From a virus, in IMG/VR virus record IMGVR_UViG_3300048837_000614, positions 21,920 to 85,919 of that record: DNA of 64,000 nt; one strand, written 5' to 3'. The notes under the pieces were generated by a model, which worked only from the letters and a program-made list of their open reading frames with translations, had not been told where the DNA came from and searched no databases. The position numbers and the translations under genes are program-made. Positions 9,835-22,800 of the stretch are shown here, in pieces. Each line of letters begins with the position of its first letter. Within the stretch, counting starts at the first letter, position 1.

Positions 9835-10776
9835 ATGCCATGGATTAAAAAAGGAACCAAGATGGAATATTATGACGAATCTGGAAACCTAATCAAAAGT
9901 TATGATACAAATCTAGCAAACGGTTGGGACGCTGGTGATATAGGCATGGATCATCCTCTTAACGATGGGTATAAGACAAATAACTTTTTTATAAGAGGTC
10001 AAGTAAAGCATGTCGAATCTGCCATTCAATACTTTTTAGAAAATCAAAAAATGCCATCAGCTTCAGACATAGGAGTCGGCGGTGGTAAACCTTATGACAA
10101 CGTTATGGAAGACGTTAGAAAATGGTTATCCAGAAACGGAATCGATGAAGTAAAGTATTCAAAAGATGCAAATCAGTTTATCTATTCGGATCAAGGCGGA
10201 GAAAAAAATCCGGATGCACCTAAAGTAGCACCTGTAGTAAATACTGAAGCAAGTACTTTGAATCCTTACACGGCTTATCTCGAAGAACAAAGATCTAAAC
10301 AAGAAAACGCTGAACTCGGTTTATTAAACGAAACAACAAAAGCAAATATTCAAAACGCTGAAATTTCTACACAGCAAGGAATGATTCAACAAGCACAATT
10401 AAAAGATCAACTTGTTGAACAAATTAGAAGTGATAGACTTTCTAAAATGCGTGCAGGTTTAACACCTATGCAAATCGCTCAAGAAGATCTTCAGTTCATG
10501 GTAGGAAACATGCAAGGCAATAATCAAAATATGCAGATGATGAATCAACAAAGGTTAGCAGCACAACAACAAAAAGCAATTAACCCATATCAAGCTTATG
10601 TAAATGCAAATGCAGCGATAACAGGTGGACAAGGTTATGTTAATGCGGCGAGTGGTTTTGCAGCAACTGATGCAGGAGATTTATATCAACAAGCATTAAG
10701 AATTGCACAAAGCAAAGGAAGAACGGCACCAAGTAATGATGACTTCTTCATGGCCCAAGGACAAAAACAAGGATAA
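9835..10776 (+). CDS. Gln/Asn-rich virion-block protein
   Basis: 313 residues, two bases after the preceding stop. A compact N-terminal part (residues 1-115) is followed by a low-complexity region (about 140-270) rich in Gln, Asn, Ala and Met with helical stretches such as QQGMIQQAQLKDQ. Such helical, Gln-rich proteins next to giant virion proteins are often internal or ejection-apparatus components; that role is inferred from position only. A terminator follows directly. Confidence 0.5.
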   Translation: MPWIKKGTKMEYYDESGNLIKSYDTNLANGWDAGDIGMDHPLNDGYKTNNFFIRGQVKHVESAIQYFLENQKMPSASDIGVGGGKPYDNVMEDVRKWLSRNGIDEVKYSKDANQFIYSDQGGEKNPDAPKVAPVVNTEASTLNPYTAYLEEQRSKQENAELGLLNETTKANIQNAEISTQQGMIQQAQLKDQLVEQIRSDRLSKMRAGLTPMQIAQEDLQFMVGNMQGNNQNMQMMNQQRLAAQQQKAINPYQAYVNANAAITGGQGYVNAASGFAATDAGDLYQQALRIAQSKGRTAPSNDDFFMAQGQKQG

Positions 10777-10783
10777 TAAAATT

Positions 10784-10810
10784 AAGGTGGATATAATTCC
10801 ATCTTTTTTT
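10784..10810 (+). terminator. Intrinsic terminator after the tail-gene block
   Basis: Stem GGTGGA (10786-10791) pairs with TCCATC (10798-10803, one G-U) around loop TATAAT. It is extended by A-U pairs and followed by seven T (10804-10810). It sits 8 bases after the stop of the Gln/Asn-rich protein and just before a new promoter, so the giant gene is separately transcribed. Confidence 0.6.
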
Positions 10811-10811
10811 A

Positions 10812-10820
10812 TGCTATAAT
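10812..10820 (+). promoter_or_regulatory. Extended -10 promoter for the giant gene
   Basis: TGCTATAAT matches a perfect extended -10 element (TGnTATAAT) 30 bases before the ATG of the 14.85-kb gene. No convincing TTGACA lies 16-18 bases upstream, as is common for extended -10 promoters. Downstream bases GAAAGTATAAA resemble those at 62366-62378. Confidence 0.6.
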
Positions 10821-10850
10821 GAAAGTATAAAAAGTAAACGAGGTAACGTT

Positions 10851-13800
10851 ATGGCAGTCGCAAGAGTTGATAATCCCTGGGTAAGAAATTTAACATTAGC
10901 ACCTTCAAGAGTCTATGCTACGTCTCCTTATAGACCCTATGCGGGTGTTTTCAATAATAGAGTAAACGTATCTACAGAACAATACCAAGATAATTTTATT
11001 AGAGCTCTAAGTCCATTTAGTATCAATGATAAAAATGTAATCAATGCTATTCGCAAAGAATACAATATCGTTGATAATGGAAATTATAGAATGTCATCTA
11101 ATGTAGGTTTCGGAGTTGGTGCTGTTGCCGGTGTTGTTGCATCTGGTGTTTTATATGGAAGTACAATAACGACATTAGCGAATGCAGCCATTTATGGTGG
11201 TATGTTATCCTTTAACCCTGTAGGTTGGACTGCTGCTGCAGTTGGTACTGTTTTAGCTGTAGCAGGAACAATTATGACCTCTGCCGAATTAGGTAGGGCT
11301 ATAGGTGCTTCTGTAGGCTCTAGAGAAGGTTCTATCGCTATGAGTAGATATCTTGCTAACCTTGGAAACTCAATGGTTAAGAGACCTACATCAACGGTTT
11401 TAACAGTAGCAACTATATTCGCAACTAATTGGGCTTTAAATAAAACTCCACTTAAATCTCCTATCGTAAGACAAGGTATAACAATGACTGCAATGAGAGT
11501 TGTAAGACCTATCGCTGACAAATTAGACGATAGTCTTTTTGGTGAACTGAGTGAAGTAGATCAAATGTCTTACACTGATTTACTTTCATTGCAAGGAGAT
11601 TTGGCTGATAACTTCTCTGGTACTTCTTTAGTTAAGGGTGCTTTGGCTGGTGTATCTGGAGATGAAGGAAAGACAAAAGAACTTATTGCAAAAATGTACG
11701 GTAGACACGAAGAAGGTTTTGATCCACTCGACTTCATGGATGTTCGTGAAGCTTGGGGGATTGACATAGGAACATTTGGAAATGGTGTTATCGACATCCT
11801 TGGTGAAATAGTTTTTGATACGGATAATTCATTAAACACAATTAAAAATAAAACAACTACTACAATCTCAACATCGATTAAAAATCAAGTAGTAAAGAAA
11901 ATCCTCTCTAATGAGAACGGAGATTTATTTAAGAGATACTTTGAAAAAGTAGAAACTAAAAATCCGGACGGAACTATTAAGACAGAAATCAAAGCTAAGG
12001 ATACTTTTAAAAATGAATTTCAAAATAAGATTATCCAAAGAGTAGTTGAAAAATATTTAGACGATTACAAAGACCCTTCTACAGCTAAAACAGCCGAAGA
12101 AAGAAATGCAATTTTCAAAGAGAACAACGAGAAGTTGGACCACCACATTGGTGATCTTTATATCTATCTCTATAGAAAAGGTTTAGCTAACATCAAAGAA
12201 GACTCTTTAAAGATAGTTGAAGCACAAAAGATTATCGGTGAAATCAAAAAAGAAATTCAAGAAGGGCTTGAGGCTCATTCTGGTTACATGGAAAAGAATG
12301 TAAGCAATAAAACGAAATACGCTAAAGCTGTTAAGACAATGATAGAGTCACAAAAAGAAGCCACTAAAATTGTCAATCAAAACTTTAAAAACAATGTCTA
12401 TAACTTTGATAAAGCAATGCTTAAAGAGTTTCAAATACACAAAGCAGATTTCGATCATAACTATATTACAGGATTGTTAAAATTACATCCTGCATTTTAT
12501 CTTTACTCTGAAGCAAATAATAAAAACATGAGAGTCTTAGGTTATTTCACGAGACCTTTTCAGTCTGCAATTGCAAGTAAACCAGGAAGAAAAGTAATTC
12601 AAAATGTTTTAAATAAGATTCAAAGAAAGTATGATCCTTACAAGAAGATAACCAAGGTTGATGAAATTATGCAATATGATAATCCTATAACCAAGGAACA
12701 ACAAAAAGAAGCATTAGAAAAGCTTAAACAATTTGATGATGTCTTGAAGGCTCAACTCAATAAATTTGAAGAAGAAAAAATGAGACAAACACTCGGACAA
12801 GCTGAGATAGATAAACTCCTAAAAGAGTTAAATGACATCGAGGAATTTTTCGCAACTAATAAATTAACTGATGCTGAAAAAATTAAGTACGAGAAATTTG
12901 AAGCACGTCAAAAGGAACTAACTAAGAAATATGCTGAAGCTAAAGCAGAAGCAATTAAGAAGATGGAAGTAGAAGATAAAAAGGCTTACGCACGTTATAA
13001 GAAATCTTTAAAGACAATCAACGATAGATACAAACAACTTATAGCTAATGCAGAACTTGTAGATAAATACATGGAAATGACTAAGTTTGAATATGTCAAC
13101 AAAGGCGTTAGACAAAAAATGGAAGTCAATAAAGACACCGAACAAGAGGTTTTAGACATTATTAAAGAATTAGAAGCGAAAAAAGATTTATCCGGTGATG
13201 AAAGAATCACTTTAGAAAACGCTAAGTTCGCATACTTCTTATATATGAAGGAAGATTTATTCAAAAAAGGGTATCAAGAAATAACTTCAAATTATAATAA
13301 AGTAATTAAGTTTATTCAAAACTTCGAAACGTGGTTTACAGAAAACGCCTTTAAGCTGGAATCTTTAGTATTAAATACTACGATATTCTCTGAAGTAAAA
13401 CAACTTCAAAAAGAGATAAGAGATATAGATGCTAAACCATCTAAAACTCAAGATGAACTTGTTTTAGCAGAAAAAGAGAGAATTAAATCGAGATACGAAG
13501 GTTTGATTAAGACTGTATATGCCAACCTGGAGAATGCGGAAGTATTCGACAAGAAAACAAGAGATGAAATCATCAAAGCTTTAGAAGGGGATGAGATGAT
13601 TGAACTTCCTATTTTCTACGCAACAAATTTCTTTTCTGGAATCAAATTATTCGAACAAGACAAATCTTTCTTCTTAAATAACAGAGCCCTATTCGATGAA
13701 TTTAATAAAAGAATTTTAGAAGATGAAACTCAAGATCTATTAGATAGACTTAAGGATTCTATCATTAGAAAATCAAAAACAAAGTTTGAGTTTAAACAGA

Positions 13801-16800
13801 AGACTGAGTTCATCAATAACAAAGAATTACTTATAAAGAAAATTCAAAAGATACTTTTAGATTTGAATACAAAAGAAGATCCAGATAATCCTGGTTCAAA
13901 ATTGTTGTCTGATGAAAATTATGAACTACTAAAACAAAACATCGAAGGCGTTGCAACAAGTTTAATCAATACAAATAGATCGATGCAAGTAGACCCTACA
14001 ACATTAAGAAAAAATAACATGTACTCTAAGCGTTTTTCTGAACTATCACAGAATGATATCTTAGACTACGCTTTTAGACTTGCCACAAAGAACAATGAAT
14101 TCTTAGGTACTGAATCAAAAATGATTGATAACGTTTTAAAAAACTTAGACCATTCAATCAAACAACTTCTACAAGTCGTTAAAGAAAGTAACAATGGAAA
14201 ACTTAACTTCTTAGAAGGTTTTATTAACGAAAGCATTAGACGTCAAATGTATAAAATAAACAGTTCTAAAATCATCAATGCGATTAGTGCGAAGTATCTG
14301 CGTGTAGGACAATCGAAGAATTACTTTTTAAACCCAGAAGTTGAAGGTAAAAAGATTAAGGCTCTTAGTGAAAAAGCTCTTAAGAAAATTTCAAACAAGA
14401 AATATAAGTTTGAAACAACTGATAAAGATGTTATTAAACAAGGTATTGCTGCAGAGTTCTTAGAATCATTTAAAGGTACACCTATGTATGACTTACTAAT
14501 CAAGATGGGATTCGAAAAAATAATCAATGATAATGTTTCAGTAATAGATAAGGAAGAGGTTAAACCTAAAAAAGTAAAAAAGAGAGGTAAATCTCAGGAA
14601 GAGAAAGACTTCGAAGAACGTGGATTAACTTACACAAGATTAGTTGATGGAATCGTTAAAGATATCGAAATTAAAACAGGTAAAGTTTTAGATAACGAAG
14701 CAAGAAAGAAAATCTCACAAGCAGTTGCAAAAGCTATTAACGATCAAATAGGCTTAGTCAAGTCTGAATATGAAATCAAGAGAATGGAAAGTGCAGGATC
14801 TAAAAAAGTTTTCGATGATGTCTTCATGAATAAACTTGCTGAATCATTCTTCGGTAAATTAGTTGACGTTGAAAACTTAAGTTCAATCTTAAGAGGGAAT
14901 AAAAGTTTACCTAAAACTAAAATAGATATGACTAAACCTGATCCAGAATCTGGAGTAAAAGGAAACCCATATCGTAATGCGATTATCAACTTCATGTTAA
15001 ATAATGAACCTACAGTTGAAAACATAATGAAGTTAAAATTACAACCATTCGGAACTTACTTGAACTTCGATGGTAAGGCTGTTTCTTTAGAGTCCATTGT
15101 TCAAATAGGCGAAGAAAATTTAGTTGGTGCATGGGCTGAAAAATATCGTTCTGACTTTAGTGAAAAAAATGAATATGGAGAACCTATAAACGATCCTTTA
15201 GTTTTTGAATTCTTTAGAGGAATTGACGTAACTAAAGAAAGCAATGAAGGGTATGAGAGACATGTAGATGCTTCCTTTAATTTACCTAATTCGCTTAGAA
15301 ATAAAAAAGGTCTTCAAAATCTAAAGGACGAAGATTTCGTAGAAGTCAAAGATGATTTTGAAAGTGATGGAACAATAGCAAATGATTTTATTAGAGTTTT
15401 CAAAGAAAGCGACTACGGACACAACTTCAAAAAAATAGCAATTCATAAAGGACAATTTGTATTTGATGATGTCATTAGAGGCAAAACAGTCACAAACGAT
15501 ATCATAGTTATTAGAATCACGACTACGGGAAATAAGAGTTATGACTTCTATGTCCCTAGAGAAATAATTAAAACTTATGGCGATCAAAAGATAGCGACAT
15601 ATAAAGTAAACAATAATGAATACATGAGAGTCATGATTGAAGGAGAAGATGAAAAATCTCTCGCTTATTTAGACAACATTAGTAAAGCTATTGAAAAAGA
15701 CTTTATCAATCGCAAAATGATTAGTGATGAATTCAAGCAAAAGTTTGAACCGTTCTCAGTCCAAAAAGAAATCTTTAGATTATTTTCTAAACAAAGAAAT
15801 ATAGGCGATACTCATGAACTCATCACAGACTTTGTCTATTTAGATCCTGATAAAACTGATTACGAAAAATTAGTTTACTCACTTATGAGAAGACTTGACG
15901 AAGGTAAGAGAAAGAACTTAACTAAAAATAAAGCCTTTAGAGATGATTATAAAAAGAATGGTTATTATTTTGACTATACACAAAGTGATCCTAAAGTAGT
16001 TGTTAAGGGAATCAAATTAAATAGTGGTGAATTTCAGTCTATAACAAGAATTTTTTCTCCGCTTGGTATCTTTACAGGTCGTGCCGAAAGAAGTGCTTTA
16101 GCGGCCAACGCAAGACGTAATGCGATTGAATTAGATACAAACGAACTACCTTTCTTATCATCATTGTTTATTCAACAGAATCCTGAACTTTCCCAATTTG
16201 AAAAAGGTGGTTTTAATGCACGTGTATATTTAAAGGACACTTACTTAGATAACGGAAGTTCAACACATAATGAAACAGTGATTATGAGAGAAGGTTTCGC
16301 AAGACAAAAATTTATTAAGAATGGTGTTCCAATGGATCTTTCCAATGGTATGAAAATCATAGATAGATACTCATCTAAACATGGCGTGAGAATAGTTTCA
16401 GAAGATGAATGGAAAGAGATGTTCAAAGGTGATGATAAAGCTTTAAACTCAGATGTTATCATGTCGAAGAGAACGGTTAGAAAGAGAACGCTTTGGAATG
16501 TTGAAGCTGAACTTGCTATGAATGGTTTGGATGGAACAAGAAAATATATTGATAGCGAAATGAAAGGCAAGACAGATGAAGAAAAATTAGAATATCTTAA
16601 ATCGGAGACAAAAGATGGAAATCTTGAAGGCGATCACGGATATCTTTATATGTTTCTAACTGATGATTTAAGCGATAACAATGGAAGAGGTTATAAAGTT
16701 GCTGGAGATAACGACTCAAGCAATGGTGCAAAAATATCCATTGAAGAATGGCAAATGTTTAGTGCGTTAAGAGAAATCACTTACGCTGAAAATGGAAGTA

Positions 16801-19800
16801 GACAACCTATAGATCCTAATGGGGAATTATTCGACTTCTTATGGAAAAGAACTAAAACTCCTGAATCGGAATTAAGAGAATCTATCTATGGAAATGTAAA
16901 TGCAACCACAGGTAAGCAAGGGAAGTTTAGAAAAGAAATCATCGAAAGAAGAATGCCTAACTCTGCATACGCTAAAGCAATATCAAATACAAAATTAGCT
17001 AAGAATGAAATAGGAATACCAAGAGCGATGGCTGAGTCCATGGGTATTATCGTTAAAATCGAAGATGGATCTTATAGCAATACAACATCAAGTTCACAAT
17101 ATGTTTTATTACATCGTTCTCCAACACAAGGTAGAAGAAGTTTTGTTTATGCCAAAGTTAAAATCCTAGACGATGTTAAAGGAATGGTAAACAAAGCGAT
17201 AGAAGTTAATCCTGCGTTTGAAGAAGCATTAAACCTTGACTTTGACGGTGATGGTGTTTCTATTTTCTCGTTGAAAGATGCGACTCCTGACATTTTAAAA
17301 ATTGCTGAAACTGCATTTAGCCATAGTTATAAAGAAAAAACAAACTACAGCGATTACACTTTAAGAAATGAATATGGTATTAAACACAAAGATGTTGATA
17401 TGAAAACTGAAAAAGATTTTGATATTAATAGAGATAAAAAAGATATATTAAACGAGGAAGCAAAACCAAAAGGTTATAAACCCTCATTTGTTTCTGAAGA
17501 TCAATGGGATAATGTTATGTTAAACCAAAAGACTTTAAAAGATTATTCTGGGTTATTTAAAAACATATTTGATGCCGATTACCAGGACTATATTTCTAGT
17601 AAAGAAAATATGGATTGGTTTAATAAAACATTCAAAACTGAAGACATATCAAACGTTAAATTTGAATCGTTTTATGCACTTACAACACTAGCATATGACT
17701 TTTATTCGCAAAAGACATTTGACTTCTCTAAGCATAGTAGACCAGGTGAAAAAGAATCTTTCGATGCAATTTATTCTATTATCAAGAAAAAAGGTGGAGA
17801 AACTTTTGAGAATCACATTAGAAAATTAGTTAAAGTTCTTATGTTTGATATAACAAATACCCAAAAGAAGAATAGTAAAATAGAGTTAATCAACAAGAGA
17901 AAAGATATTTCTGATTCAGAAAAAAGCAGACTATCTGATATAGAAGTTCAAAAATATCTTTACAAATTACGAGAATTCTTAAAAGAGGTAAGTAGAGAAG
18001 AACAAAGATTAGGTAAGACTAAACCCGAGATAATTAAAGAAGCTGAAACTAAAGAAATTGAAGGCGAAAAAGTTAAACCTGAAGAAGAACTACCAAAACA
18101 ATTTGAAGAAGCTGACAACCAATTACTTAGAGATATCAATAAGATTTTAAAAGATAATGGTTTAGAAGAAACTACTATGGACCAATTGGGTGCATTTAAG
18201 TCTGATAAGTTACTTTCGATTACAGGTGCATTCGATCAAAACGAAATCAAACATTTTAATCTCAATGATTGGAACTTAGACCTTAAAGGTGTAAATCAAG
18301 TCTTTAGTTTTATGCTGAAGATGAATCAAGATATCGCCAAAGCAGCAAAAAGAAAGATGAAAACTAATGATAAAGTTTTAGAACCATTCCACAAAGCGTT
18401 TACAACTTATATAAGACAAGTGATACAGTCTTTTTATCAAGATCCTGATGTACTTAAAAACTTGTATCTTATTAAGATTGTAGAAATAAATGGGGAAGAA
18501 GTCCCTGAAAAGATAAGTTTCTTAGAATTGATTAATGTTTTTGGTTTGAAACCAGACGGAAAGTCCAAGAGAAGTATAGCCACATTTAAAAACATAAACC
18601 CTGCAATCACTAAAATGGATAGCATAGGTGTTAATAAAGATGTATTAAGACTAGATGATAAGCGTCTAAGAAGTTTTTATATAAGCAATGAGTCTGCATT
18701 CGAATCACCTAAATTAAATCGTTTAACGAATGAATTATTTACGAAGGTTCATAACAACATTAGAAAGACATTAAACAATATGGGTTTAGGTGGAACACCT
18801 GTATTCAGCCCACTATTACACAACAAGTTGTTATTTAAACAAAATGTTTTTGACTCAATGTATCAAGCTCTTATGAGCAACGAAGAAGATAAATCTATAC
18901 TCGTGGATATCTTAAGAGATATGGGCGATGAAGATTCTATCAATGAATTAAAAGAAATCTTCAAACCATTCTTCATGTTTCAAACTGTTGCCCAATTCTT
19001 ATCGGGTGATAAGAGAACAAACTTCATTAAATACCTATATCAAGTTGAGGGTATTTTTGACGACACGATAAAGACGGTTATTCCAGAAAAGAAAACAGGT
19101 GCACTTGTTAAGAACTTAATCCGTTGGAACTTGATGAAAACAGGTGAACCCTACGAAGATTTTGGAAACGAGATTAAAGTTCTACTTAATACGAATGATG
19201 ATAAGGTTGTAGATGAAATCGTTGAGATCTATTATCAAATGAGAAATGGTTTATTGGATAAAGATACATATGGTTCAATGAGTCAATTCGATAAAATGGA
19301 TAGAGAGTTTAAATTAGATTTATTAGTCAAGATACACGAAATTAAGAACGGTAAGTTCGTAGAAAAGTTCGGAAGTAAGTATGGAATCACTCAAGAAGAT
19401 TTGAGAGAGAAAACTGAAAACTTCGAAATAGATGATAAGGTCATGGCTAAGTTCTTTAGAATTTATGACTATGCTTTTGACACAATTGAAGGAACTTTCG
19501 ATATTAAGAATAGACAAAGAATCACAAGTGCTTTAGAAAAAGAAAAGATTAACTTTGGTTTAGTAAGTAATGTGATTAAAAATGCTAACTATGAGTTATC
19601 AAAACTTGTGGCAAACACAATTACCATTCAAAACTCCAAAGGCGAAGCTGAAGATGTTAATCCATATCCATTTAGAAGTTTATTACACCCAAATAACATC
19701 GAAGAAAATTCCATAATACTTATGAATGCGAACAAGAATAAGATGGCTAAAAACCTTACTGAACGTTTCTACAGATTAGTTATGAAAGCTTTCAACAAAG

Positions 19801-22800
19801 AGGGTGCCGATAGTGAAATGACTAAGGAGATCCAAAAGATAAGTAATGATTTGAAAGCCGGTAATGACATCATGTCCTTATATTTATTTGAGGGTAAAGA
19901 TATTGGAAGTTTTATCAAATTACTCAATGATTTAATTAACAATCAACAAACATTTACGATTCCATTGACGGATAGAATATTCAAATATTTCTTACACTTC
20001 AATGAAATGTCTAAAGTTATGGGTTTCGACAAGAAGATAATGCCTGGTACTATTGACGCTTACTACAGAGATATTAAAGGATCAAACGTTGTAGATAGCG
20101 AAGGCAATATTAAAATGAATAATATTTACCGTATCATGTTCTTCGATTACGTTTACGGAGAGGGTATGCAAATCAATGCAAGAAATAACACTCCTGAGTT
20201 CCAGGAAGCATTTAACAATTTAGTTTCTTACTTTGATAAGAACCCTAACATGAATACATTTGGTTTACATCCACACGCATTTGTTGAAACATTCTTTGGT
20301 AAGATGTTATTTGAACAAAGAGTTGAAAGCGAAAAGCACACCATTAAAGAAGATCCAAAACCTATCCAAGAAAAACTCATAGAGTATTACAAGGATAGAA
20401 TTAAAGAACTTGAAGTGCTTTCCAAAAATAGAGATTCAACAAGCAACGAATATCTTAAAGCAATGGAAGAAGCAACAGAAAAAGGCGAAACTTTAGATTT
20501 AAGTCAAATTACGATTGATCCTGTTAAGCAACAAGAAATATTAGACGCCTACAAAAAATATTTATCTGTAGAACTTCTTGAAGAAAAGATTGTAGATGAT
20601 AAAGTTTCTAACGTATTCGATACATTTGAGTGGTCGAAGTACATAGGTCAAGAAGGTGTTGAGTTTAATACCAAAAACCTATTTAACATTTATGCTCAAC
20701 TTATTGGTAAAAAAGAATTTCCACAAGAAGAAATCGTCAAGCTAACTGAAGAGTTATCTCAAGAGATTATTAGAGATAATACAAACGCTAATTTCAAGTT
20801 TAAAGGTAATAAGAAGATACATACAGCGTTGATAGATGCACAACTTAACTTAAAAGTAATGGATCTTATCGTTAGAGAGTTCGAAAAGAACGAAGGTAGA
20901 TATAAAGACTACCAAGAGTTAAAAACTCTTATAAACGATTTTAAAGACCCAAGCAAGAAGAAGAACTTTGCTATCATAGATAGTGAAAACTTAGTTTCTG
21001 GAAATGACTACAACCGTATTTATGAAATCTCATACATAACGTTTGATGATAATGGTAAGCCTTTATATCATCAACATTATTTGAAGTATGACATTGATAA
21101 AAGAACTGAAAATTGGTTGAAGAAGATGGGTTATAGCGATAAAGAAATTCAAATTATCAAAGACAACATGAAGAATATCGCTGATCCAGATTACAACAAA
21201 AAGATTTATGAACAAGTTTTTGCTGATTTAAAAGGTAAAAACCTTATTGGACAAAGTGTCAAATCACAAGGCGACACTCCGGGTGATATCGGTAAATTGA
21301 ATTACGAATATCAACAAATTCTTAAGAATGATGTTCGTAAAACGATTAAGAAACATAATGAAAAAGAACAAGAGTTCTTAGATAACATTAAAGAATCAAG
21401 CATGAAAGACTTGATGAAGAATGTAGATAGCACTGAACTTAATTCAACAGCTCAAGCTGATATGATGATGAAAGTTTTAATTGACATCGTTAAAGAAGAT
21501 TTGAACGAAAAGATTTTACCTCAAGGCGTTGAAAAAATTGACAACGAACAATTTAATACACACATATCAAAGACTTCAGAATTAATGAGAGTGTTTATTG
21601 AAGAAAACAATCAAGACATTCTTAAACTTCGTATGGAAGAAATCTTAGAGATCGATGAAATGCCTAAAGAAGTATTTGATGCAATCTTAAAGAAATTCGA
21701 AGATAAATTCAACGAATTAAAAGGTGAAAACAATGATGGCGTACTTGTGATGAAGTGGCCTAGAATTGTTAAAACTGAAGATGGTGTAAGAGTAGAGTTT
21801 TTAGAAGTTGATGAAAAAGAAATCGTTGGCAAAAATGAAGAGTTCTTAGTTAAGAAAGTAAGATTCGACTCTGACGATGTTCGTGCAAATTACTTATTTA
21901 GAAGTCGTGCCTTTTATGAAATCATCAAAGAAGTCAAGGACATGATTATCATTCGTGGTATACCACATGAACATTTAGGTAAGACAGTTCAAAGAACAAT
22001 TACCTTAAATCAATACGAAATGCTTAATCGCAAAATCGTAAGATTACAAGGCAAGCTTGATGATAAAAATCTAAAAGTTAAAAAGCATTTAGATGATGCA
22101 ACAAAGTTTATGATGGAAGGTAACGAAGTCGAATACCTTGTATCCATGAATAAAGCAATAAAAGAATATGAAAAAACAAATTCTAAGATGGATGCTTTTA
22201 CAGATATCGATTTAGAAACCGACTCAAACAAGGTCGATTTATTCTTGAAAGAACAAGTCGAAAAGAATACAGGCCAAATGGCTAACATTCCAATGTGGAG
22301 AGTTGAACAACACTTCGCAGATATGATTTCTAAATTCTATAAAGATACTTTGGCATCGAAAAGAACGATTGAAGAAAAAGAACAAGATTATAAGTACATC
22401 GCTAAAATCGAAGATATTATTACAGCTTTAGAGTATGAAGATATGAACACTTTAGATTTCAAGCGATTTGCTGACATCGTAGGTTTAAATGAGTATGGCG
22501 ATTTCGGTAGAGAAATACATACACAACTTATGGAAACTTACGAAGATTACAAGAAAAACGGTATACCATTCTTCTATGCAGGAAGTGACAAACCTTATTC
22601 AACACTTGAATATAAAGAAGATGGCGAAAACCTATTTAAAAAAATGGCTTTCTATGCAATACTCAATCCACGTAGTGATGATAAAAAAACTTTAGGAAGT
22701 TTCTTGAAGATGATTATCTCTGAAGAAGGCGTTAGAGAATACAAACGCTATGACATCGATGAAACAAAGCAAACCGAAATAGATAAAGTAAAATCTAAGT

